Shown here: positions 45,761 through 53,640 of the stretch, piece after piece
Position numbering within the stretch: position 1 is the first letter of the stretch
Layout of the letters: each line of letters begins with the position of its first letter
Assembly (NCBI RefSeq): GCF_016403105.1
Contig: NZ_CP046155.1
Location: 2,943,906 to 3,007,905, forward strand
Reading direction: 5' to 3'
Length of the DNA stretch: 64,000 bases
Source: Leptolyngbya sp. BL0902
GTDB lineage: Bacteria > Cyanobacteriota > Cyanobacteriia > Phormidesmidales > Phormidesmidaceae
Notes under the pieces: generated by a model
Database searches by the model: none
What the model was told of the DNA's origin: nothing
The model's input: the letters and a program-made list of their open reading frames with translations, nothing else
Position numbers and translations under genes: made by a program

Positions 45761-47683
45761 ATGAATGACTTCTTTAAAGGCTTTGAACAACTGCTGGAAC
45801 TGGCCAAAACCCTAGAGGAAAAGGCCGAAAGCGGCGAACTAAAAACCAATGTGCAGATCAACGCCCGTGGCCTCAGCAGCATTCCCCGCCAGGGCAACAT
45901 TCCCGATATCGGCGTTAGTCGCATGGGGCGTCCGGGAGCGGGGGTAAGCTCCGACCCGGTGGAGGACGTGATTATCACCCCGCCGCCTAGCCGCAATCCA
46001 GCCCCGGCAGATCCCTCGGCTACGTCTCCCTCGTCTCCCTCGTCCCCCGATACGCCTACCGCCACCGCTTCACCCTCGGACGATTCGCCCGAACTGCCCA
46101 CCCTGCAATCCGTTGGGGGTTTGGCCGATACCCTGCGGGAACTGCGGGAACTGGTGGAAATTCCCCTCAAGCGGCCCGATGTGCTGGCTAAGCTGGGCCT
46201 AGAACCCACCCGTGGGGTGCTGATGGTTGGCCCCCCCGGCACCGGAAAAACCCTCACCGCCCGCTCCCTCGCCGAGGATTTGGGGGTGAACTACATCGCC
46301 ATTGTGGGGCCGGAGGTGATGGGCAAATACTACGGGGAGGCCGAACAACGCCTACGCGGCATCTTTGAAAAAGCCAAAAAAGCGGCTCCCTGTCTGATTT
46401 TCATCGACGAAATCGACAGCCTCGCCCCCGACCGCAGCAAGGTGGAAGGGGAAGTGGAAAAGCGCCTAGTTGCCACGTTACTCGGACTCATGGACGGCTT
46501 TGCCCAAACCCAGGGGGTGCTGGTGCTAGCCGCCACCAATCGGCCCGACCACCTCGACCCCGCCCTGCGCCGCCCCGGACGCTTTGACCGTGAGGTGCAG
46601 TTCCGCGTTCCCGACCGTCAAGGCCGTCTAGAAATTCTGCGGATTCAAACCCGTGAAATGCCCCTGGATGGGGTTGACCTAGAAACCATTGCCGATCAAG
46701 CGGTGGGTTTGGTCGGGGCCGACCTCAAAGCCCTGTGCCAAAAAGCCGCCTACCTGGCCCTGCGTCGTCAGGTGCCCAACCTCAGCGCCCCCGTGCCCGA
46801 CACCATGACCCTCTGCCCAGAGGACTTCGCCCAGGCCCTCAAGGAAATCAAGCCCTCGGTGCTGCGGTCGGTGGAGGTGGAATCTCCCGCCATCGCCTGG
46901 GACGACATCGGCGGATTGGAAGCCGTGAAGCAAACCCTGCAAGAATCGGTGGAAGGGGCGCTGCTCTACCCCGAACTGTATGAGCAAACGGGGGCTAAGG
47001 CTCCGCGAGGGCTGCTGCTGTGGGGGCCACCGGGCACGGGCAAAACCTTGCTAGCCAAGGCTGTTGCAGCCCAAGCTAGGGCCAACTTCATTGCCGTCAA
47101 TGGCCCAGAACTGCTGAGCCGCTGGGTTGGCGCTGCTGAACAGGCGGTGCGGGAACTCTTTGCCAAGGCCCGCCAAGCCGCCCCCTGCGTGGTGTTCATC
47201 GACGAAATTGATACCCTGGTGCCCGCCCGTGGCCAATACATGGGCGATTCCGGCGTCAGTGATCGCGTGGTGGGCCAACTGCTGACGGAACTGGACGGCC
47301 TGCAAGACTGCCGCAACGTGCTGATGATTGGAGCCACCAACCGCCCCAACGCCCTCGACCCCGCCATCCTCCGGGCCGGACGCATCGACCTTCAGCTCGA
47401 AATTAGCCTGCCCGATGCCGCCGGACGACTGGCGATTCTGGAAGTCCACAACCAAAGCCGACCCCTAGCGGACGTAGACCTGCCCCACTGGGCCATCCTC
47501 ACCGATGGCTGGAACGGCGCAGATTTGGCCCTGCTGAGCAACCAAGCGGCCCTCGAAGCCGTCCGCGAATACCGCGCCCAGGCCATGACCGACCCCAGCC
47601 AAATCCGCATCACCGCCCAGCACTGGGAAAACGCCCACCAGGCCATCCTCAGCCAGCGGGATTCTGTGGCCAGTCGAGGATAA
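45761..47683 (+). CDS. CDC48-like double AAA ATPase
   Basis: 640 residues from ATG 45761 (MNDFFKGFEQLLELAKTL); a GTG at 45701 adds an unrelated leader. Two AAA modules in tandem: Walker A at G157-PPGTG-K163-T with CLIFIDEID, and at G422-PPGTG-K428-T with CVVFIDEID; each has an arginine-finger region (LRRPGRFDREVQF, ILRAGRIDLQLEI). The amino-terminal double-psi barrel of archaeal/eukaryal CDC48 is replaced by a short coiled and Ser/Pro-rich region. CDC48-type proteins unfold or extract protein substrates as hexamers; adaptors and targets here are unknown. Confidence 0.92.
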   Translation: MNDFFKGFEQLLELAKTLEEKAESGELKTNVQINARGLSSIPRQGNIPDIGVSRMGRPGAGVSSDPVEDVIITPPPSRNPAPADPSATSPSSPSSPDTPTATASPSDDSPELPTLQSVGGLADTLRELRELVEIPLKRPDVLAKLGLEPTRGVLMVGPPGTGKTLTARSLAEDLGVNYIAIVGPEVMGKYYGEAEQRLRGIFEKAKKAAPCLIFIDEIDSLAPDRSKVEGEVEKRLVATLLGLMDGFAQTQGVLVLAATNRPDHLDPALRRPGRFDREVQFRVPDRQGRLEILRIQTREMPLDGVDLETIADQAVGLVGADLKALCQKAAYLALRRQVPNLSAPVPDTMTLCPEDFAQALKEIKPSVLRSVEVESPAIAWDDIGGLEAVKQTLQESVEGALLYPELYEQTGAKAPRGLLLWGPPGTGKTLLAKAVAAQARANFIAVNGPELLSRWVGAAEQAVRELFAKARQAAPCVVFIDEIDTLVPARGQYMGDSGVSDRVVGQLLTELDGLQDCRNVLMIGATNRPNALDPAILRAGRIDLQLEISLPDAAGRLAILEVHNQSRPLADVDLPHWAILTDGWNGADLALLSNQAALEAVREYRAQAMTDPSQIRITAQHWENAHQAILSQRDSVASRG

Positions 47684-47707
47684 CGCCTGTAGCGTCGGAA
47701 AATCATT

Positions 47708-47741
47708 GGATATCAGCGAATATGGCCTATCGCTGATATCC
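47708..47741. terminator. Perfect 12-bp hairpin between convergent genes
   Basis: ggatatcagcga (47708-47719) and tcgctgatatcc (47730-47741) form a perfect inverted repeat with a 10-nt loop, 25 bp after the AAA gene and just after the end of the convergent small gene. It is probably a bidirectional terminator, though no T-run follows. Confidence 0.55.
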
Positions 47742-47773
47742 GTGACCAAAGCCGCGATCTAGCCCACGATGGC

Positions 47774-48178
47774 CTAATCCACAATGGCAACGCTATTGCC
47801 ATGCAGCCAAGCGGTGGTGTTAGACCCAGGGAAGTAGACCCGCACGAAGGTTTCGGTTTCATCTCCATTGAATAGGTAGATGACGCCCCGCAGCCGCACC
47901 ACATCGCCCACCAGGCCGTAGCTGCTGCCCTTGACCAAGTTGCCGTTGCTCGACAAGTTGTAGAGGTACACCCGGCAGGCCGAATTGCCCACAATCACCG
48001 CCGGAAAGTCATCGTCGTCAAAGTCGATGGCTTGGGGTTGGGTGTCGTAGCGGCTGGGGGCGTTGCAGTTGTCGGCTTGGGCCTGCACGGGCAACACCAG
48101 GGAAGCAGCGGCCAACAGCCCCAGGCTCAGGGCACCGCAAAACCGACGACTAAAAGGCAGGGTGGACAGTAGAGACAC
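47774..48178 (-). CDS. Small secreted protein of unknown function
   Basis: 134 residues with a clear signal peptide (about 1-35, ending LPVQAQA-DN). The mature part of ~100 residues is beta-rich (FPAVIVGNSACRVYLYNLSS, GDVVRLRGVIYLFNGDET, FVRVYFPGSNTTAWLHG) and could be an SH3-like or small barrel fold. Two cysteines (near 38 and 68) may pair in the periplasm. I do not recognise the family. Convergent with the AAA gene. Confidence 0.65.
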   Translation of the reverse strand: MSLLSTLPFSRRFCGALSLGLLAAASLVLPVQAQADNCNAPSRYDTQPQAIDFDDDDFPAVIVGNSACRVYLYNLSSNGNLVKGSSYGLVGDVVRLRGVIYLFNGDETETFVRVYFPGSNTTAWLHGNSVAIVD

Positions 48179-48659
48179 GGCGTTACATCCTCAATCGGGT
48201 AATGATCAGAAGGCGAAGGGCCAAATGCTAGGTGTAAGTGACCTTTCAGACCTCTTATTGGGATACCCAGGCTATGGAAAGCAGTTCGCACGCCCAGCCT
48301 CATTTCAAACAAAACTTCACAAATGCCGCTGCCTGTATGAAGCTAGGCCATCAAGCAAGATAGCCCAAATCCTGCTAGCGTCTCTCAGCACCTGCCAACT
48401 AACCGTCCTGATCGGCAGACCCCAGACCGTACCACCCTGGCCGTACTAGAACGGGATTCTAGAACGGGATCGGGCTAGGAGCACTCTCGATACAGGAAAT
48501 CAGCCGCAGGCGGTGTTGGATGCTCTGTTTCCGGTAGCGGGCGCGATTGGATGGCCGATTTGGGCGACTTCTGGGCAACAATGGTGAATGCCTTCCTGGC
48601 TAGATGCCCTGATGGGAGCAGCCAGGGGGCGCAGTATCTTTCCCGTCGGGCGCGATTCT
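48179..48659. other. Intergenic region, no gene seen
   Basis: 481 bp between the divergent secreted-protein gene and hsdM. The only structure noted is a 13-bp tandem duplication (ctagaacgggatt at 48446, ctagaacgggatc at 48459). Longer reading frames here have no recognisable protein character. The hsdM promoter should lie here, but I could not define it. Confidence 0.5.
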
Positions 48660-50132
48660 ATGTTTGAGCAAACCTTCAGAAATATTGACGATGTGCTCTG
48701 GAAGGAGGCGGGTTGCACCACGGAGCTAGACTACACCGAGCAAACCTCGTGGCTGCTGTTTCTGAAGTATCTGAATGATCTGGAGTATGAGCGGGCGATT
48801 GAAGCGGAGCTGGTCGGCAAGCCCTACGACTTTTTGCTGGAGGAACCCTACCGCTGGTCGAGCTGGGCGGCCCCCAAGACGGCGGCGGGTGAGTTTGATC
48901 ACGATAGGGCGCTGATCGGCCCTGACCTGATTGAGTTTGTGAATACCCAGCTATTTCCCTACCTGCAAGGGTTTAAGCAGCGGGCCAGCAGCCCCAACAC
49001 CATTGAATACAAGATTGGCGAAATCTTTGGGGAGATCAAAAACAAGTTTACGAGTGGCTACAGCCTGCGGGATGCGCTGGAATATATCGACGAACTGCGG
49101 TTTGGGTCTCAGGAGGAAAAGCACGAGCTTTCCTATTTGTATGAGGCCAAAATCAAAAATATGGGCAATGCGGGCCGCAATGGCGGGGAGTATTACACGC
49201 CGCGTCCGTTGATTCGGGCCATGATTCAGGTGGTGAAGCCCCAACTGGGGGAGACCATTTACGACGGGGCCTGTGGGTCGGCGGGTTTTTTGTGCGAAGC
49301 CTATGAGTACCTACGCCGGGGCCAACTGACCACGCAGCAGCTTGAGGTATTGCAGACCCAAACGCTGTTTGGCAAGGAAAAGAAGCCGCTGGCCTTTGTG
49401 ATCAGCATTATGAACTTAATTCTGCACGGCATTGATGCGCCGAACATCATCCATACCAACACCCTGGCGGAAAATATCAGCGATGTTCAGGATAAGAACC
49501 GCTTTGATGTGATCCTGGCGAATCCGCCGTTTGGGGGCAAGGAGCGGAAGGAGGTACAGCAAAATTTCCCGATTAAAACGGGGGAAACGGCGTTTTTGTT
49601 TTTGCAGCACTTTATCAAAATGCTGAAGCAGGGCGGCAGAGGGGCGGTGGTGATTAAAAATACCTTTCTGTCGAACTCGGATAATGCGTCCCGTGCCCTG
49701 CGGCGAGAGCTGTTGTCGAGTTGTAATTTGCATACGGTATTAGACTGCCCCGGTGGAACGTTTATTGGGGCGGGGGTAAAGACGGTGGTGCTGTTTTTTG
49801 AGAAGGGTCCCTTCGACTCCGCTCAGGGTGTAGCCACTAAAAAGATTTGGTATTACCAGCTTGATCCGGGCCGCAATATGGGTAAAACGAACCCGCTAAA
49901 TGATGATGACCTGAAGGAGTTTGTGGAGCTTCAGGCGACGTTTGCGGAAACGGAGAAGTCTTGGTTGGTGGATTTGGAGGATGTTGACCCCGAAACCTTT
50001 GACCTATCGGTAAAGAACCCCAACGCCCCAGAAGAAGCCCCCCTGCGCGACCCGCAGGAAATCATGGATGAGATTGCGGTGCTGGATGCGGAAAGTGCTG
50101 AGATTTTGGCAGGAATTGGGGGAATACTGTGA
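48660..50132 (+). CDS. hsdM: Type I restriction-modification DNA methyltransferase subunit
   Basis: 490 residues from ATG 48660; upstream in-frame codons to 48588 are not family-like. An amino-terminal helical HsdM_N domain (TEQTSWLLFLKYLNDLEYE) precedes an N6-adenine methyltransferase domain with AdoMet motif D202-GACGSAGF and catalytic N288-PPF291. It methylates adenine as M2S with HsdS. GPFDSAQG (about 383-390) looks like translated palindrome DNA. The last ~20 codons (LDAESAEILAGIGGIL) are repeated five more times downstream, and the last copy overlaps the hsdS start, so the present stop may not be the ancestral end. Confidence 0.93.
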   Translation: MFEQTFRNIDDVLWKEAGCTTELDYTEQTSWLLFLKYLNDLEYERAIEAELVGKPYDFLLEEPYRWSSWAAPKTAAGEFDHDRALIGPDLIEFVNTQLFPYLQGFKQRASSPNTIEYKIGEIFGEIKNKFTSGYSLRDALEYIDELRFGSQEEKHELSYLYEAKIKNMGNAGRNGGEYYTPRPLIRAMIQVVKPQLGETIYDGACGSAGFLCEAYEYLRRGQLTTQQLEVLQTQTLFGKEKKPLAFVISIMNLILHGIDAPNIIHTNTLAENISDVQDKNRFDVILANPPFGGKERKEVQQNFPIKTGETAFLFLQHFIKMLKQGGRGAVVIKNTFLSNSDNASRALRRELLSSCNLHTVLDCPGGTFIGAGVKTVVLFFEKGPFDSAQGVATKKIWYYQLDPGRNMGKTNPLNDDDLKEFVELQATFAETEKSWLVDLEDVDPETFDLSVKNPNAPEEAPLRDPQEIMDEIAVLDAESAEILAGIGGIL

Positions 50133-50388
50133 TGGGTTTTGGCTTCGGCTGCGCTCAGCCAGCAGGTTGGGACGATCCACGAGGGCTGAGCGAAGTCGAA
50201 GCCCGGTCTCTGCTGAAGTAGCAGTGATTGCGGTGCTGGATGCGGAAAGTGCTGAGATTTTGGCGGGAATTGGGGGAATACTGTGATGGGTTTTGGCTTC
50301 GGCTGCGCTCAGCCAGCAGGTTGGGACGATCCACGAGGGCTGAGCGAGGTCGAAGCCCGGTATAAGATGCATGAAGGACAGGTGAACT
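50133..50388 (+). repeat. hsdM-tail and palindrome array, first part
   Basis: After the hsdM stop, a palindrome unit (cttcggctgcgctcagcc, spacer, ggctgagcgaagtcgaagcc) is followed by a second copy of the hsdM 3' end (50226-50286, stop included) and another palindrome (about 50285-50363). The array is then interrupted by the GIY-YIG gene. Confidence 0.9.
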
Positions 50389-50697
50389 ATGCCTCATATG
50401 TACATTTTGGAATGCGTCGATGGGTCTTTTTACACGGGCAGCACTAGGAATTTGCCCCATCGCCTATGGCAGCACCAGAACGGTATGGGGGCCAATCATA
50501 CGGCAAAGCGCTTGCCTGTGAAGTTGGTCTATGCGGAGGAATTTGAGCGGGTAGCGGATGCTTTTTATCGTGAGAAGCAGGTGCAGGGATGGAGTCGGGC
50601 AAAGAAAATAGCGCTGATGGAGAGCGATTGGGATCGGTTGCATATTTTGGCGGAGTGCCAAAATGCGACGCATTATTTGGGGGAGGCTGGGGGTTGA
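50389..50697 (+). CDS. GIY-YIG nuclease family protein
   Basis: 102 residues, the size of stand-alone UPF0213/YhbQ-type GIY-YIG proteins. The motif pair is MYILEC and SFYTGST (Y-I-L and Y-T-G for GIY and YIG), with NLPHRLWQHQNG supplying the catalytic Arg and FYREKQVQGWSRAKK the Glu. Biological roles in this group are poorly known; DNA cleavage is expected. The gene lies exactly between two palindrome copies of the array, within the hsdM-hsdS gap, so it may be cargo. A second ATG at 50398 is also possible. Weak Shine-Dalgarno (aggacagg) upstream. Confidence 0.88.
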   Translation: MPHMYILECVDGSFYTGSTRNLPHRLWQHQNGMGANHTAKRLPVKLVYAEEFERVADAFYREKQVQGWSRAKKIALMESDWDRLHILAECQNATHYLGEAGG

Positions 50698-51433
50698 TGG
50701 GTGGGTTTTGGCTTCGGCTTCGCTCAGCCAGCGGGGGGATGGGGTGGGGTAGATTTGGTTTCGGCTGTGCTCAGCCAGCGGGGGGGATGGGGCAATCCAC
50801 GAGGGCTGAGCGAAGTCGAAGCCCGGTCTCTGCTGAAGTAGCAGTGATGGCGGCGCTGGATGCGGAGAATGCAGAAGAGATTTTGTCGAGAATTGGGGGG
50901 ATGTTGTGATGGGTTTTGGCTTCGGCTTCGCTCAGCCAGCGGGGGGGGTGGTTGATGGGGTGGGTTTGGCTTTGGCTGCGCTCAGCCAGCGGGGGGGATG
51001 GGGCGATCCACGAGGGCTGAGCGAAGTCGAAGCCCGGTCTCTGCTGAAGTAGCAGTGATTGCGGCACTGGATGCGGAAAGTGCGGAGATTTTGGCTGGAA
51101 TGGGGGGGGATGTTGTGATGGGTTTTGGTTTCGGCTGCGCTCAGCCAGCGGGGGGGATGGGGCGATCCACGAGGGCTGAGCGAAGTCGAAGCCCGGTCTC
51201 TGCTGCGGTAGCAGTGATGGCGGCGCTGGATGCGGAGAATGCAGAAGAGATTTTGTCGAGAATTGGGGGGATGTTGTGATGGGTTTTGGCTTCGGCTGCG
51301 CTCAGCCAGCGGGGGGGATGGGGCGATCCACGAGGGCTGAGCGAAGTCGAAGCCCGGTCTCTGCTGAAGTAGCAGTGATTGCGGCGCTGGATGCGGAAAG
51401 TGCTGAGATTTTGGCTGGAATTGGGGGAATATT
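50698..51433 (+). repeat. hsdM-tail and palindrome array, second part
   Basis: Four further hsdM-tail copies: 50846-50909, 51057-51118, 51216-51279 and 51377-51437, separated by palindromes of the cttcggctgcgctcagcc family. Two variants alternate: type A (LDAESAEILAGIGGIL) and type B (LDAENAEEILSRIGGML). All keep their own stop codon. The last copy ends in GTGA, overlapping the GTG start of hsdS. No independent gene is recognised in this stretch. Confidence 0.9.
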
Positions 51434-51796
51434 GTGAATAACTGGAAATTGAAGTCTCTAGGTGATGTTTGTTTAGTTATTGGGGGTGGTACTCCATCCA
51501 AACGAAACAATGACTTCTATGGTGGTTCAATTCCTTGGGCAACTGTCCGGGACATGAAGCATGAAGTCATATCCAATACCGAATATAAAATTACCCAGGA
51601 AGCAGTTAAGAATAGCTCAACAAATATTATTCAAAAAGGCAATGTTATTATTGCAACTCGTGTTGGACTGGGAAAGGTTTGTTTCTTGGCGCAGGATACT
51701 GCCATCAATCAAGACTTACGCGGCATAATTCCTAAACGTCCTGATCAAGTCAATGAGCGTTTTCTCTTCTGGTGGTTTAAAAGTATAGTTGATTGA
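51434..51796 (+). pseudogene. hsdS: Type I specificity subunit, 5' fragment cut by IS630
   Basis: First part of hsdS from GTG 51434: WKLKSLGDVCLVIGGGTPSK and WATVRDMKHEVISN begin target recognition domain 1. The true hsdS sequence ends at 51785; the last codons to the stop at 51796 come from the insertion element. Removing 947 bp (the 945-bp element plus one TA) joins this frame exactly to the 3' fragment and gives WWFKSIASQIEKAG, a normal HsdS sequence of about 419 codons. Without excision, no full specificity subunit can be made, so this system is probably inactive or altered. Confidence 0.9.
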
Positions 51797-51856
51797 CTTT
51801 AGACTGGGACGTTTTTAAGCTATTTATAAGCGGAGTGATGGTTGAACGAAGAAACG

Positions 51857-52165
51857 ATGCCTTACAGTCTGGATTTAAGGAAGCGCGTGATCGACTTTGT
51901 AGAAGGAGGTGGCAGCATCTCGAAGGCGGCGAAAACCTATCAAGTCGGTCGTGCGACAATCTATCGCTGGTTAAATCGAGTCGACTTGGCCCCGACCAAG
52001 GTAACCCGACGCCAACGTAAACTCGATTGGGACGCTCTTCGCAAAGATGTGGAGCAGAATCCAGAAGCCACGTTGAAGGAACGGGCTCAGAAATTTGGGG
52101 TGAGCATTAGTGCGCTCTCTAAGGTCTTCAAGAAAATGAAAATCACCCGAAAAAAAAAGAACTAA
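51857..52165 (+). CDS. IS630 transposase, frame A (HTH part)
   Basis: 102 residues from ATG 51857 (MPYSLDLRKRVIDFVEGGG); a TTG at 51842 is upstream. It contains two helix-turn-helix units for binding the element ends (SKAAKTYQVGRATIYRWLNR and FGVSISALSKVFKKM). It ends shortly after a run of nine A (52150-52158). A -1 shift there continues into frame B (KELRYRERNAEERMKYY), as is known for this family, giving a ~283-residue transposase. Confidence 0.88.
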   Translation: MPYSLDLRKRVIDFVEGGGSISKAAKTYQVGRATIYRWLNRVDLAPTKVTRRQRKLDWDALRKDVEQNPEATLKERAQKFGVSISALSKVFKKMKITRKKKN

Positions 52166-52194
52166 GGTATCGAGAGCGAAATGCAGAAGAACGC

Positions 52195-52704
52195 ATGAAA
52201 TACTATCGAACCCTGAGAGCATTGATTCAGGTGTATGGCGTCAAAAGCCTGGTCTATATTGATGAGTGTGGGTTTGAGGAAGGCGTGGCTTGTCTGTACG
52301 CTTGGTCGAAACGGGGAAAGAAAATCTATGGAGAGCGCCAGGGCAAGCGAGGGAAGAAGGAGAATCTGATTGCGGCCCGGAGGAAAGGCAGAAAAGACTT
52401 GATTGCCCCAATGTTGTTTACCGGAAGCTTAGATGCTGAAGGATTTGAGGGATGGTTTAGTCTGTTTTTGTTGACGAACGTCACGACCCCCTCAGTTTTT
52501 ATTCTAGATAATGCTCCCATCCATCGAAAGACGAAGATTAAAGAACTAGCAGAAGAGGCAGGGCATCAGATTTTATTTTTACCGAAGTACTCTCCCGACC
52601 TAAATGATATCGAGCATGACTTTAGTGCCTTAAAGAGAGCCAGAATGTATGCGAAACCCGGCACTTCTCTGGATGACATTATTCGAGACTATTGTGCTTC
52701 CTGA
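52195..52704 (+). CDS. IS630 transposase, frame B (DDE catalytic part)
   Basis: 169 residues counted from the first ATG, but really translated by frameshift from 52150. The DDE triad is visible: Asp in LVYIDECGFEEG, Asp in VFILDNAPIHRK and Glu in YSPDLNDIEHDFSALK. Both reading frames look undamaged, so the element may still be mobile, and excision would restore hsdS. Confidence 0.88.
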   Translation: MKYYRTLRALIQVYGVKSLVYIDECGFEEGVACLYAWSKRGKKIYGERQGKRGKKENLIAARRKGRKDLIAPMLFTGSLDAEGFEGWFSLFLLTNVTTPSVFILDNAPIHRKTKIKELAEEAGHQILFLPKYSPDLNDIEHDFSALKRARMYAKPGTSLDDIIRDYCAS

Positions 52705-52764
52705 TGTCTCATTACTAATTCCATCAACTATATTGCATCACAGATTGAGAAGGCTGGGACAGGC

Positions 52765-53640
52765 ATGACTGTCAAAGGTGTCACATTACCTTTTATAAAA
52801 TCTCTAAAAATCCCAGTCCCCCCAATCGCTGAGCAGAGGCGGATTGTGGCGATTTTGGATGAGGCATTTGAGGGAATTGATGCGGCCATTGCCAACACCG
52901 AAAAGAACCTAGCCAACGCCCGCGAACTCTTTGAAAGCTACCTAAATGCTGTCTTCACTCGCAAAGGTGATGGGTGGGTAGAGAAAAAACTAGATGAGAT
53001 TTGCTCAATCAAGCATGGTTTTGCCTTTAAGGGTGAGTTTTTCACCAACGAGGAAACCGATTATGTCGTACTGACTCCTGGTTCCTTTTATGAAAGTGGA
53101 GGTTATCGAGATCAGGGATCAAAGACGAAATATTACACCGGAGAAATTCCAGAAGATTACGTCCTGCGTGAAGGTGATTTCCTGTTTGCTATGACCGAAC
53201 AGGCAGTTGGTCTTTTAGGAAGCTCATTGATTGTGCCTGAATCAGGAAAATTTCTGCATAATCAGCGACTCGGATTAGTGCAAGTTTTTGAGGATGTCTC
53301 CTGGTGCAACGACTTCTTCTTTCATCAATTCAACACAAAACGTTTTAGGGATGCGGTTCAAGATACTGCTTCAGGCGTAAAAGTTAGGCATACTTCGCCT
53401 AAAAAGCTCGGCGCTATTCCAGTTTGTTTTCCTCCCACGATTTTGCAGCAACAGCAGGTCGCAGATAAGCTAAACATACTTCACACTGAAACCCAACGCC
53501 TCGAAGCCATCTACCAACAAAAACTTGCTGCCCTCAACGAACTCAAGCAATCCATTTTGCAAAAAGCCTTTTCTGGTGAATTAACCGCTGAAGTAGGCGA
53601 TACAGCAGCGGCCCAAGCCCAGGAGGTGGCGGCGGCATGA
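52765..53640 (+). pseudogene. hsdS: Type I specificity subunit, 3' fragment
   Basis: The rest of hsdS resumes at 52731 after the element; an ATG at 52765 could give a 291-residue truncated product. It has the central conserved helix PPIAEQRRIVAILDEAFEGI, the second target recognition domain (EKKLDEICSIKHGFAFKGEF) and the carboxy-terminal coiled arm (LNELKQSILQKAFSGEL). Half-length HsdS proteins with one TRD can sometimes dimerise to recognise palindromic sites, so partial function is conceivable. Its TGA overlaps the next ATG (ATGA). Confidence 0.88.

Larger units (their letters stand above)
51786..52730 (+). mobile_element. IS630-family insertion sequence
   Basis: 945 bp. The ends are short inverted repeats (left tagttgatt, right ending aatccatcaacta read in reverse as tagttgatgg). 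A TA dinucleotide lies on both sides (51784-51785 and 52731-52732), the target duplication expected of IS630/Tc1-mariner elements. Inside are two overlapping transposase frames joined by a run of nine A. Sequence continuity of hsdS across the element fixes the borders. Confidence 0.92.

Noticed and set aside
48063..48449. Open frame of 128 codons antisense to and beyond the small secreted protein gene
   Set aside because: No recognisable protein character, overlaps a gene with a clear signal peptide, and no ribosome-binding site.
50133..51433. Regular repeats between hsdM and hsdS, considered as CRISPR or a protein-coding repeat gene
   Set aside because: The units are palindromes plus copies of the hsdM 3' end with stop codons, and the intervals are not unique spacers.
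52141..52200. Break between the two transposase frames, considered as a disabling mutation
   Set aside because: A run of nine A at the junction and a correct -1 continuation match the programmed frameshift known for IS630 elements.
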